Assembly (NCBI GenBank): GCA_029216955.1
Contig: JANAVB010016210.1
Coordinates: 1 to 64,000 of the forward strand
Reading direction: 5' to 3'
Length of the DNA: 64,000 bases
Source: Iris pallida
Taxonomy: Eukaryota > Streptophyta > Magnoliopsida > Asparagales > Iridaceae
Shown: positions 47,601-57,893 of the stretch, piece after piece
Numbering within the stretch: the first letter of the stretch is position 1
Layout: each line of letters opens with the position of its first letter
Translations under genes and position numbers: made by a program
Notes under the pieces: model-generated
Database searches by the model: none
What the model was told of the DNA's origin: nothing
What the model saw: only the letters and a program-made list of their open reading frames with translations

Positions 47601-49360
47601 ATCGTGGCAGATGCTACGGCAGGAATCACTATGTCTTCTTCCACCCCTATTTCTGAATCTGGAAATAAAACTCTTAGTCCAGAACATAGGGAAGAGATTG
47701 AACAGAGGGAAGATCTTGATCCGAGAACGGAGGCCGAAGAGCCCAGAGAAAATATCATGGAGGAAGAGCAAGATGTTGTACGACATCTTTCACCTATCGC
47801 GGAGACAACTCAACTTCCTCCTACTCCTAGGATCCTCCGTGAAGAGGAAGATCGTGAAATGATTGCGGCTCTAGAAGATTGCAGCTACAGCCCGCTGGAG
47901 GACTATTGTGACCAAGCTGCAACTACCAGCGTGAATGCACAAGAAGAAGATGAAGATGAGGAGAGCTCTTCGTCTGAGAATATTGATAAAGATATACAAG
48001 ATCCCGAAAGGGATGATAAAGTGCATATATCTCCTAATGCTGTCGATGATACCTTAGATCCTAACAAGGAAGTTGAGGTAGAAGCATCTCCAGAAAATGT
48101 CGCTGATACCTTAAATCCTGAAGAGGATGTTGAGGTAGAAATATCTCCAGAAGAAGCAGCAGATGAAGAAGCTCCGGAGGAAACTCCCGCCACTGGTCCT
48201 CAAGGTATAAAATGAAATTAGCAATCTCCTCTTAAATAGATTGATAGCTAACATCTTTATTTGTATTTCCTGCAGATCTTGAAACTCCTCTAGCACCTTC
48301 GACGTGTACGGACATAGTGCCTATAACGACGGTGATTGTTAGTAGCGGTCATCACTTATCCTGTGGTTCTGAAGCGGGCAGTAGCCAAGCTGTCATGGCT
48401 GAAGCTACTTCTGCTCGGCTAGAGTCTATTCCAGCAGATGATAGGCTCATTACTGAATTTAACCATGGTAAGACAGTTTACATCTTTAATCTTCTTGAAC
48501 AATAACAAACAACAGGCAAAATGATAATCTTCACTTTTGCAGAGGAACAACCAGGAGGGGCAACTAGCTCTACTTTGGCTCCTTTATTCAAAGAGCCTGC
48601 TGTCCAGACACGAGAGATTGAACATCCCGCGGCCTCGTCATCAACAGGAGTAGCTGCAACTCCTGGTGCTATAGCGATTAATAATCTTGTGATCCAATCA
48701 TTTACCAAATGCTTTTTTGAATCTTTGGGCCCTCTAGTAAATAGAATGATGGAAAAAGAGGGTACTGATTTCTTTATGGTTAGAGGTCCAACCTCTCTGT
48801 TAGTAAGGGCTATCCGAGAACAAGGTGACGAGGCTCAAGCCACTTTCCTGGATCATATTTTGAATGAGTTAGAGATTTCCATCAAAAACTATAAAGAGCT
48901 CAACCAAGGAGACGTGGAGTCTCTAGTGCAGGCAGAATTTGAACAACTGGCTCAGACAGCTGACATTGAAAGGGTGAATCTCCAGAACCTTTTGGAAACT
49001 TTCTCTGCAAAATCTGCTGAGTATCAGTCTAAGCTAGAATCAGTGACCTTGATGGCTGAGAGAAAAGAGAAGAGAACTGCTGAGCTGAGGGCAGAGATTG
49101 CTCGTCTCCAGAAAGAGTTAGAAGGTGAAATTACTGATCATCAAGTTACAGTCCAACAATTCAATGCTCTAATTCAGGAGAGGGATGAGTACGTGGCAGC
49201 TCATGATGCCGAGATTACTCGCCGAACGGTGACCATGCCCATTTTCAATGAAGAAACCGGGATGAAAGAGGCCAGAAGGAGGGTGATGTCCACTCGTGAA
49301 GAACGGCTGCAGACTCTAAAGCAGCAAATTGCTAGTCTGATAACACCTCCACCTCAGTAG
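44663..49360 (+). pseudogene. Antisense, spliced plant-mobile-domain-like gene of element D
   Basis: Four exons fit in phase: 44663-44774, 45136-48204, 48276-48467, 48543-49360. Donors are AAG|GTAGAT, AAG|GTATAA and ATG|GTAAGA; acceptors are GATGCAG, CCTGCAG and TTTGCAG. Joined length is 4,191 nt (1,397 codons including the stop). Exon 1 is short and basic. The first two thirds of exon 2 resemble the aminotransferase-like plant mobile domain (TFMTPGGEIGFALHEMRYIS, LPMGDAPYEEFVP, FLTYWLRRFVVPG). Next come a Lys/Arg-rich stretch (SPAKKRRREEPP) and an acidic repeat region (DTLDPNKEVEVE, DTLNPEEDVEVE). Exon 4 ends in a coiled coil (KEKRTAELRAEIARLQKELEG). Exon 2 has two stops, TAG at 46959 and TAA at 47508, both explicable as CAR-to-TAR transitions. 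Antisense PMD-like ORFs are reported in Tat elements; their function is unknown. Family assignment is from pattern memory. Confidence 0.75.
44775..45135 (+). other. Intron 1 of the antisense gene
   Basis: 361 bp, GT...AG, T-rich, with TTTTTAGAG words and several GCGCAATC(T) motifs toward the acceptor. Its 3' part is fortuitously open in the exon 2 frame, which makes the unspliced frame look as if it starts at 45078. The splice gives a better N-terminus with an ATG downstream of the TATA box. Confidence 0.65.
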
Positions 49361-49424
49361 AACATTTTGTATTTTTATGTCTTTTGTAGTACATGTGTTT
49401 TTGTAATGTCTCATATTTTAATTA

Positions 49425-49430
49425 AATAAA
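49425..49430 (+). terminator. Poly(A) signal of antisense PMD-like gene
   Basis: AATAAA 65 bases after the stop, preceded by TTTTGTA/TTTGTAATGT-type far-upstream elements. Confidence 0.6.
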
Positions 49431-49659
49431 AGACATTTTTGCTGTGGCTCCATTATTTGTTGCATATCTTGTTCAGATATAAATAATAAAGATAGAAAAT
49501 ATATTCAGAGGTGCAAGACATGATTTATTTCTTGATGATTTTGTAAAAAATAATTATATTCATTATATCTGCTCAGAGGTAACATGGACGTGGCAGAATA
49601 TACCGAATATTATTATCTCAATTGACAACTTAATCGAAACGATAAGTTGCTGATGTAGA
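49431..49659. other. Spacer, no gene
   Basis: AT-rich, no coding frame, no repeat evident. It separates the PMD-like gene from the minisatellite. Confidence 0.6.
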
Positions 49660-50005
49660 TGATAAACGATGATGAATCGTCAGTGTATATGAGATAAACG
49701 GGAAAACCGTCAAATAAACGGACAAATCGTCAAAATGGATGATAACGAACGGATGAACCATCAGATAATGATGAATGAACGGGTGAACCGTCGGATGAAT
49801 GTAATGAACGGACGAACCGTCGGGTGATAATAAATGAACGGATGAACCGTCGGGTGGTAATGAATGAATGGATGAACCGTCGAATGAATATGAATAGATG
49901 AACTATCGGATGAATGTAATGAACGGACGAACCGTCTGGTGATAATGAATGAACGGATGAACCGTCAGGTGATAATGAACGGGCGAACCGTCGGGTGAAT
50001 GTATC
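49660..50005. repeat. Minisatellite in the 3' region of element D
   Basis: About twelve degenerate units of 20-30 bp around AACGGATGAACCGTCGGGTG. The core ACGG-ATGAA-CCGT is itself an inverted repeat. It lies between the two antisense genes, downstream of pol in element sense. The 3' untranslated regions of Tat/Ogre elements are known sources of such arrays, which can seed genomic satellites. Confidence 0.9.
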
Positions 50006-50031
50006 GCTTCGCTGTTTGAGTAATCTCTGCA

Positions 50032-50039
50032 TATAAATA
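50032..50039 (+). promoter_or_regulatory. TATA box of the small antisense gene
   Basis: TATAAATA in GCATATAAATAGAAC, 48 bases before the ATG, identical in core to the TATA of the larger antisense gene. It sits immediately after the minisatellite. Confidence 0.65.
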
Positions 50040-50086
50040 GAACAGAAATCTGACAGGAATAAGCACTTTCACTTTTCAACATAAAA

Positions 50087-50410
50087 ATGTCATCTGGAGA
50101 TGCATCCAAGAAGGCTGAACTTGCACCGAAGGTTGAGAAGGGCACTGAAGAATGTCCTGTCGATCCAGTTCAGCCAAAGGAAGCAGAAGCAGGCGAAGGT
50201 TCGTCTGCACCCAAGCCACCACGAGACATCCTAGACTTTCTGCTTGAACCAGGAAGGACTGAAGAAGAGGAACCCATGAGGATGGCTGCTTGCAAGTTCC
50301 TGGTGGGTTCCAGCAAGGAGGTTCTCGGCTCTTTCACTGACCGTATCATTGAAAAGGACGGCAGTGGTCCGCGTCCCAATGTCGAAAAGGATGATAGTGA
50401 TCTCCCTTAA
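50087..50410 (+). CDS. Small acidic antisense protein of element D
   Basis: Intact 107-codon frame starting MSSGDASKKAEL and ending in TAA, with no intron needed. It is rich in Glu, Lys, Pro and Ser. The central part, PPRDILDFLLEPGRTEEEEP, is followed by an Ala/Cys-containing helix-like stretch. No signal peptide or membrane segment. A TATA box lies 48 bases upstream and AATAAA 26 bases downstream, giving a complete compact transcription unit facing the end of pol. I do not recognise the family. It is the only intact, promoter-equipped frame in element D, though chance cannot be excluded. Confidence 0.6.
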   Translation: MSSGDASKKAELAPKVEKGTEECPVDPVQPKEAEAGEGSSAPKPPRDILDFLLEPGRTEEEEPMRMAACKFLVGSSKEVLGSFTDRIIEKDGSGPRPNVEKDDSDLP

Positions 50411-50435
50411 TATCATGTACTATCATTTATGATGA

Positions 50436-50441
50436 AATAAA
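50436..50441 (+). terminator. Poly(A) signal of the small antisense gene
   Basis: AATAAA shortly after the stop. The convergent pol frame on the minus strand ends only about 60 bases further on. Confidence 0.5.
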
Positions 50442-50496
50442 ATTTGAATTTTATTTATGAACTTGAACTTGTCTGACGATTTACAATCATTTACAT

Positions 50497-52199
50497 TTAT
50501 ACATAATACTTTTTAAGGAACTTGCCATTAATAGGCATCATAGCAACTCGTCCATCCAGTTCTGAGAGTTGATAAGCTCTATTTGAGAAAACTTTGCTTA
50601 CAACGTAGGGATCTTCCCACTTTGCATCGAATTTGCCTTTGCTCATATGAGTCATAGTCATAGGACGTCTGACCGTTAAGACAAGTTCCCCTTGTTGAAA
50701 GGTTCTGACCTTAACTTTGCGATTGAAGGTCTTCGAAATGCGAGCTTGGTATAACTCAATATGTTGTTGAGCCATTAACCGCTTCTCATCAAGTGCTTCC
50801 AACTCTTGAAGTCGAAGAAGATCATTATTCTCTGTAGTGAGCTCATTAGCAATGGCAATCCTTAAAGAAGGAATTTAAAGTTCCAGAGGAAGAACAGCTT
50901 CACAGCCATACACCAAAGAGAAAGGTGTAAAGCCTGTAGGATTGCGGACCGTAGTTCGATAGGCCCATAAACACTCACCGAGCTTTTCGCTCCAGTTCCA
51001 TTTGTTAGTGGATACAAATTTCTTGAGGAGCTTGATAATAGTTTTGTTGAATGCTTCAGCTAAACCATTAGCAGCAGGATTGTAAGCAGTTGAGGCGACG
51101 TTGTCAATCCAGTGATCATCGCAGAATTTAGTGAATTTTTGGCTGATGAATTGAGGTCCATTGTCATGAATGATCCTTCGAGGTACACCGAATCTGTAGA
51201 TGACATGGTGTTTGACAAAGTTGATAACGCTACTAGTCTTGACTTCAGCCAGAGGTATAGCTTCAGCCCACTTGGAGAAATAATCCGTTATTGCCAGTAT
51301 GAATCGATGTCCTCTAGAAGAAGGAGGATTAATAGGACCTATGACATCCATGCCCCAAGCTTCGAAAGGCCAAGTAGCAGCAGTCGGATGAAGAAATTCC
51401 GACGGTTGATGAATGAAATCTGTATGTATTTGACAAGCTCGACATTTCCTTGCATATTCGATGGCATCTGATACCATAGAGGGCCAGTAGTAACCCATTC
51501 GTCGAATGCGATCCTGTAGTTTAGGACCGGGTTGATGTGCTCCACAGACACCATCATGAGCTTCACGCAACACCTGTTTTGCCTCATCACCAGCGAGACA
51601 GCGCAAGAGAAGACCGTCATAAGTTTGCCGATAAAGAGTCTTGGTGGTTTGATTGTAGTAGAATCGGAGAGATCGTCGTCGAACACTTGTAGCCTCCTTA
51701 GGATCTTCAGGGAGTATGTCATGAACCACAAAGTCGATAAAAGGAGTTCTCCAGTCTTTATTGATAACATTGACTTCAGCAAAGTTTCTGAACTCAATAT
51801 TATGATTGTTTTCGATGCAGAACAACTCTCGATTGGAGATAACCACCACCTGCTGTCTTTTGATAGGGATGGCTAGGACAGCTGCAAGGTTGGCTAAGGC
51901 ATCTGCTTCGGTATTGCAAGCTCGACGAACATAGTCGATGAAGAAAGCTTTGAATGACGTAGCCATGTTGATCGTTGCTTCATGATAAGGCACCAAATCT
52001 TGATGTCTAACTTCATAGGTTCCTCTAACCTGATTGTCAACCAGCTTAGAGTCGCCATAAACTTTGAGATATTCGATGTCCAATTGCTTGGCTAACTGAA
52101 GGCCGATGAGTAGAGCATTATACTCTGCTACATTGTTGGAACAAGGTTCATCTAGAGAGTAAGCTCTTTGGATGGTCAATCCATCTGGAGAAACAAGAA
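50497..52199 (-). pseudogene. Integrase (and end of second RNase H) of element D
   Basis: Zinc-binding segment (LREAHDGVCGAHQPGPKLQD, CRACQ). Catalytic core has GMDVIGPINPP, IIHDNGPQF and NGLAEAFNKTI, giving D, D and E. The C-terminal part holds YQARISKTFNRKVK, GKFDAKWEDPYVV and NGKFLKKYYV, ending at 50497. One TAA at 50875-50877 (GAA to TAA after PLEL) is the only break. There is no chromodomain, as expected for Tat. Confidence 0.92.
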
Positions 52200-52290
52200 C
52201 AACTCCGACTCCTGCTACAATGGCACCATTTGGTCCAATTCTGGATACACCATCGAAAAATAGACGCCAGGTCGGAAATTCTTCAGAGAC
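51840..52290 (-). pseudogene. Second, archaeal-type RNase H domain of element D
   Basis: WRLFFDGVSRIGPNGAIVAG, SNNVAEYNALLIGLQLAK, VYGDSKLVDNQVRG and NTEADALANLA carry the D-E-D-D catalytic set. It lies downstream of the classical Ty3/gypsy RNase H and upstream of integrase. Acquisition of this extra domain is a known mark of the Tat lineage. The domain itself is open; the polyprotein around it has two stops. Confidence 0.88.
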
Positions 52291-52299
52291 CAGGTTGAC

Positions 52300-53868
52300 T
52301 TCCAACGTTTCGTCCGGAATTTCATCATAAAGCTTGGATGTTTCTGGTACGGGATGAGCCGCCAAGAAATCTGCCAATGCTTGACCTTTGACAGACTTTT
52401 GTGGAACATACACCATGTCATATTGGGCTAGAAGAATGGCCCATGTAGCCAACCGAGAATTGAGTGTACTGGGCTTTTTCATGAGTACCCGAAGAGGGTT
52501 AACTCGAGATATGACATGAATGGTTTGACCGATGATATAATGCCTTGTCTTTTGAACAGCGAACATAAGGGCTAGACATTCTTTTTCAACCGGACTATAA
52601 CGGTGTTCAGCACCAATCATAGTACGACTGAGATAGTAGATGGCTTGTTCATGACCCTCTTTATTCTTTTGGGCGAGTAAAGCACCCAATGAATGATCCA
52701 TAGCACGGACGTACATTAAAAATGGAATGCCCGAGATTGGTGGCACCAAGACTGGTGGGTTCATGAGATATCTTTTAATGTCGTCGAATGCTTGTTGACA
52801 TTCTTCAGTCCAAATAAAAGATACACCCTTCTTCATTAGTTGAGTGAATGGTCTGCAGCGTCCAGACAAGTTCTAAATAAATCTCCTGATGTACGCAAGT
52901 CGACCTTGGAATCCTCGTAGCTCTTTTAGGTTGCGTGGAGGACGCATCTCTTGAATGGCTTTGATCTTCTCGGGATCCACGTGTATACCCTTAGAGGTAA
53001 TTACGAAGCTGAGAAACTTACCACTAGAGACACCCAAGAACGATTTGGTGGGATTCATCTTGAGCTGATGTTGGCGCATAAGATTGAAGATAGTTCTCAA
53101 ATCTTGAATGTAATCTTCTTTCAGACGACTTTTGACGGCAATATCGTCAACATAACATTCGACTGTTTTACGAAGATGTTCTCTAAAAATGGTACTCATA
53201 GCCCGTTGGTAAGTTGCACCAGCATTCTTGAGACCAAATGGCATCACTGTGTAGCAATAGACTCCCCGAGGAGTGCGGAAAGATGTATGTTTTTTATCTT
53301 CGGGATTCATCTTGATCTGATTGTATCCAGAGAATCCATCCATAAAAGATATTCGTTCGAACCCACAGGTATTGTCAATCATGACGTCCGTAATAGGGAG
53401 AGAAAATTCATCTTTCGGACATGCTTCATTAAGATCCCGAAAATCAATACAGACTCGAACCTTGCCAGTTTTCTTCAAGACTGGAACAACGTTGGCTACC
53501 CAATTAGGATGTTGTTCTTCTCGAATAAAGCCACAAGTAATGAGCTTCTTGACTTCATCATCAATTGCGTCCATCATTTCAGGCTTGAATCGCCGTTGCT
53601 GCTGTTTGACAGGTTTAGCATTAGACAGAATGTTCAGTTTATGCGTAGCAATTTTGGGATCTAAACCTGGCATGTCTTCGTAACTCCAAGCAAAGACATC
53701 AATGTATTCTTTAATAAGAAGAATCAACTCTTGTTTATCTGCTTCTGGAAGATTCTTGCTAATAAAGATTGGACGAGGTGATCCGCTTTCTCCTACATCA
53801 ACTTGAACTAATTGATCTTCAGTAGGAGGTTCTCTTTGTTCAAATCGGAGTACCCACTGATTGTCCAT
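52300..53868 (-). pseudogene. pol: Reverse transcriptase and classical RNase H of element D
   Basis: FIREEQHPNWVANVVPVLKK, CIDFRDLNEACPKDEF, MDGFSGYNQIKM, MPFGLKNAGATYQRAM and the catalytic VECYVDDIAVKS are intact. One TAG at 52870-52872 separates YIRRFI from the RT thumb. The gypsy RNase H (RAMDHSLGALLAQ, AEHRYSPVEKECLALMFA) starts with Ala-Met-Asp in place of the usual Asp-Ala-Ser. It looks partly degenerate, in line with takeover by the second RNase H. Confidence 0.92.
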
Positions 53869-54113
53869 CTATTGAACCCATGGATCTGTTCAGGATTTTC
53901 TTCAACGTCCTCATCATAGCCTTTCGGAAGTTCAGCGGAAACCATGTTAGAAGATACGATCACACGATAGACTTCACCAATGCTAGTGTCAGAATCCCAT
54001 GATCTGGAATCGGAAGAATTAGAACGTTCTTCACTGTCGGAGTCAGAGACTATTGGGGATAAAACTGGAGGAGAAGCATATCCGAGACCTTTCTTAGTCC
54101 TGCTGTAGTACAT
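53869..54113 (-). pseudogene. Protease-RT linker of element D
   Basis: Acidic, Ser-rich stretch (SDSDSEERSNSSDSRSWDSD) leading into RT in a different frame, so at least one frameshift lies near 53870. No enzymatic motif. Confidence 0.7.
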
Positions 54114-55726
54114 CTCTGACTTTCCTTTCGGACCAGTCGTACGAATAGGAGTTTTTCTACCTTTACCGTAGTTGAGACCACTTTTGAAGTCGTACCCATT
54201 TTTCGGACGATGTCTTTTGATTGTTGACTGTAACGACGTAGTTGAAGATGTCCCGTGTCGTTAACTTTACTATCATCCGTATAACTGAATTTTTGTTCCG
54301 GTCCTTTACTAAAAAGTATTGGACGTTCGTCTTTCTTATGAGCAGGGACAATACGGTAAGAGTCATCTGGATCTTCAAATGAGACTTCTGTTTGAAAAGA
54401 TTGTACAACTCCCATTGTAAATGATTTAAAGCTATCTAACATATCCAAATAGCATTTAGTATGATAAATAACATCAATATACTGGAAAGTAGATGCTTTT
54501 TCATTGATCTGTATATTCGTATTTACAGCAGGACCTTTAGCCTTAGCAGGCTTGGTCAGATTGATTACAAGAGGGGGAGAAGAAGGACGTGGAGGTGGCT
54601 TGTTACGACGGAGGTCGATAACAAGTGGCTCAGAGGAGGTGAGCTCCCTTTTTTCCTTGTTGTGAGTTATATCAACAACAAGTGGCTCAGAAGAAGTGAG
54701 CTGCTTTTTGTCCTTGTTACGACGCAAGTCGATAACAAGTGGCTCAGAAGAGGTGAGCTCCTTTTGACTTTGATCAGCATCAAATGATTTATTTTGGACT
54801 GGCAAGTGAATAGCCAGTGGTTTAGAAGATTGAGGATGAGAAACACGTCCTTTGACAGGTATGATAAGAGTGTCATTGGGTACTGCTTCCTGATCTTCTT
54901 CAGTATCCATTGCCAATACCACTTTCATAAATTCCTCCTTATACATACGAGCATCGTTACAATATGCTTCGACACCCTTGAAAGGATAAAGGTCTACAAC
55001 TTCCTTGTGAACTTGCCCTTTGTCATCAACATATTTAAAGCATTGATGAAGAGTCGATGGCACAACATTGTGTTCATGGAGGAAGGGTCTTCCCAGAAGA
55101 GCGTTATAAGAACAACCATGATTGTCGATGATATAAAAGGTCACCTTTGTACGAAGATTGCCTATTTGGAGTTTTAGGCGAATCTTACCCAAAGGTTCAC
55201 TTCTTCCTTGGTTGAATCCCAAGATAGTAGTGATTGTGCTTGAAAGACTATGAACTGGTATCTTCAATGCGTCCAACATCGTCTTTGGCATGATGCTGAG
55301 AGCAGACCCTGGATCTATCAAGATACGATCGACTTTCATTGAATCGACATATCCTGTATAGTAGAGAGGACGATCATGTCTATTATCCTCCAACAGCATA
55401 TTATCCTGAGTAAAAATGATGTTTGGAATCAACTCCAGGACACTATGACAGTGACGGCAAGAGACTGGTTCTGATTCCGGCCTTTTGAGGAGAGTTAAGC
55501 AAGTTTCAGCCTGCATCAGAGCTTCACTTAAAGTCTCTCGAGTCTCCTTGGAAAGGTGCAAGAGCTCGAAGATTGATAGCCTAGCCGGTGTATTGGCTAG
55601 TTGAGCCAATATATCAAAGTTGTACGACTTTTTAAGTCCTGTAGGAGATGATTTCTTCAGGGGCTTGTCAAAGCGGACTTGTTGCTTGCCTTTGTCAGCA
55701 ACCACCAGCTTGGGAGGAATAGGCAC
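54114..55726 (-). pseudogene. Protease of element D with repeat-rich tail
   Basis: Long open frame. The retropepsin motif is ILIDPGSALSIMP (D-x-G form), followed by GFNQGRSEPLG and YNALLGRPFLHEHNVVPS. Downstream come three to four copies of LTSSEPLV(I/V)D(L/I) spaced by Arg/Asn/Lys-rich spacers, then YIDVIYHTKCYLDMLDSF. It is fused in frame to the gag C-terminus except for a TAA at 55811. Confidence 0.88.
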
Positions 55727-55810
55727 TACAACTGGTGAGGATGTGGAAGGAATCTCTTCAGAGGAAGTAGATTGTACTGGAACAGGTTCAGAAGAAGAGG
55801 CATGATCCTC

Positions 55811-57327
55811 TTAAGCTTCAAAATGATCTTTCAAATAGGCTTTCCCTGATATGGTACCTAAAAGAATTTCTTCGTCAACTATGGGGTCAAAAGACACCAT
55901 GTTGCAAATCTTCGACTTGCCTTTAGAACGACCTTTCTTCTTAGAAGAAGAGGAAACTTCGAACTCCGGAGCAGGATCGGGATGGATCCACATAATTTTG
56001 TCGTTGTCAAAAGACAAGGGAACGAGACCTTCATTTGGTGGAGGTGGAAGATTCTCAATCTCTAAAGTAGCCTTGGGAATGGGAATGACACCCTGTTGTA
56101 CTATTTGTGGAGAAAAATCACCGAACTGGACCGAAACCATGTTTACAGTCACAGTCTTCTCATCTTGCTGTAGAGTAACAACACCAGCATTGACAAGCTC
56201 TTGAATTTTGCCCTTAAGCACGTAGCATGCTCGAGTGGGGTGTCCAATGAACCTGTGGTAGACACAATATTTAGGATGATCTGTCTTACCGACTTTATCA
56301 TGTTTTTTGGGTCTGGGAGTTGAATCTTGTTGCTTTTGAGTAAGCAATCAAAAATACTTGCAGTATCATTTCGTCGAAAGAATATTCTACTTTCGGACGA
56401 GGTTTCCTCGGTTGCGGTATAGAAGGAGTGGAAGTAGATGTAGGTTGAGCTACATTAACAGCTAGAGACTCTTTATTCTTGTTCAGATTGATGTTCAAAG
56501 TCTCTTTTGCTTTGCGGTTGTTCTGGTGATTGCCACCACCTGATGTCTGATTTCATCTCGGTCGGGGTTAGACATTTGTACCCCCAATTGTTTAAACTTC
56601 TCGGCACTCACTTCAGCAGCTTTAGCGTTGACAATGAATGAGGGCCAATCTTGAAACTGGGTAGATCCTGTCCACATACTGATAATAGGCAAAAGATTTG
56701 CCTTACAAGTATCAATAGTGACAGTAGCTGGAGTTCCGGGAGGCATCTTCAAGGCTTCACGGCGGAACCGTTCAATGAAACTCTCAGCAGTTTTATTGTG
56801 TTTCTGTTTGATTTTGTTAAGGGTCGACATAGCATGTCGTTGAATCCTTCATAGAATCGTTCTAGGAAGATTTGCTTGAGACCTGAGAAGGAAGTGATAC
56901 AACCATCGGACAAACTTCTGTACCAGTTGTATGCTACGCCGGCTAAACAACCGACGAACACTCTGGTAAGAAGAGCGTCATTTGGCTGGAGTTGAACGGT
57001 CATTACCTCAAAATGATTGATGAATTGGCTTGGTGAGGTACTGCCATCAAACAAAGAAATCGTTGGGATCTTGTACTTTGGCGGGAACGGGACTTCCTTC
57101 CATTCAACTGGATAGGGCTGCTTGATCCCCAACCTTTGCAAGTTGTCTTTCTCTTTGAAAGCTTCAAACTGAGTTCGCAAGAGTTTGACAGCTTCATTGG
57201 CATCTTCCGACGATAAAGAAGGAGCAGGCTGAGTCAGAGTAGTAGGAGAAGGAACAGCATTGTAAGCACTACCCCCAGCTCCTGACTGACTGGGTGTAGT
57301 TTGAACTTGTACTTGTATAGGAGGCAT
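55811..57327 (-). pseudogene. gag: gag of element D, frameshifted
   Basis: Capsid segment FPPKYKIPTISLFDGSTSPS, FVGCLAGVAYNWYRSLSDG and SFSGLKQIFLERFYEGFNDM is typical of Tat gag. Then come KIKQKHNKTAESFIERFRRE and the knuckle-like CVYHRFIGHPTRAC. Frames change near 56825, 56497 and 56330, so three or more indels occurred. Confidence 0.88.
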
Positions 57328-57338
57328 TTGAGGAGATA

Positions 57339-57893
57339 CTACCCCCAGCCAGCATTGACAGGTATCGAAGATGCTATGATCTCCGGACTTGCAGCAGGTA
57401 CGGTCGGTGGTGTGGCATGTTGTGCCACTATGATAGAATGCATACTAGCAACCATTTCAGCCATGGTCTTTAGCTTGTCTTCAAGTGCAGCGATTCGCTG
57501 TTCTTGATTTGCTGAGGTTGAAGCATCTTGGTCTTCATTGACAACATACGCCGTGACTTCTCTTGGTACAGTGGAAGACACTATCTGTTCAGAGTTTTCG
57601 CTATATGCATCATAGTCGGAGAAAGAATCGTCTCCTGACTGAGAAGTAGAAAGATAACTCGAAGGGTTTTGAGGAAGATTCCTTTGACCGATTGTATCTC
57701 GACTTCGGGAACGGGTATGTCGAAATACTCCCTCAGAAGATTCTTGAAGTAAATCCAAATACTGCTGGCTAGGTCGGCGAGGTTTGCCGTGCTTGGAGCA
57801 TTTTCTACTCCCAGTGCCCTGGAAAGTCATGTTGACAGAAGCGTACAACACTTCTTCATCCTCCGACATAGGTTCAGATTTTGCAAAAGTCAA
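57339..57893 (-). pseudogene. N-terminal gag region of element D
   Basis: Open frame beginning MTFAKSEPMSEDEEVLYAS with a basic, Ser-rich middle and a short coiled coil (EQRIAALEDKLKTMAEMVAS). It runs into the capsid frame after a 1-bp shift near 57340. Position immediately upstream of capsid suggests it is the gag N-terminus. Confidence 0.7.

Noticed and set aside
44663..49360. An independent host gene that happened to be hit by a retrotransposon
   Set aside because: The gene lies wholly between the polypurine tract and pol of a TSD-bounded element, so it travelled with it. Antisense ORFs in this position are known for the Tat group.
52951..53683. 237- and 120-codon plus-strand frames
   Set aside because: They lie exactly opposite the conserved reverse transcriptase of element D and have no TATA, introns or recognisable domains, unlike the antisense genes at 44663 and 50087.
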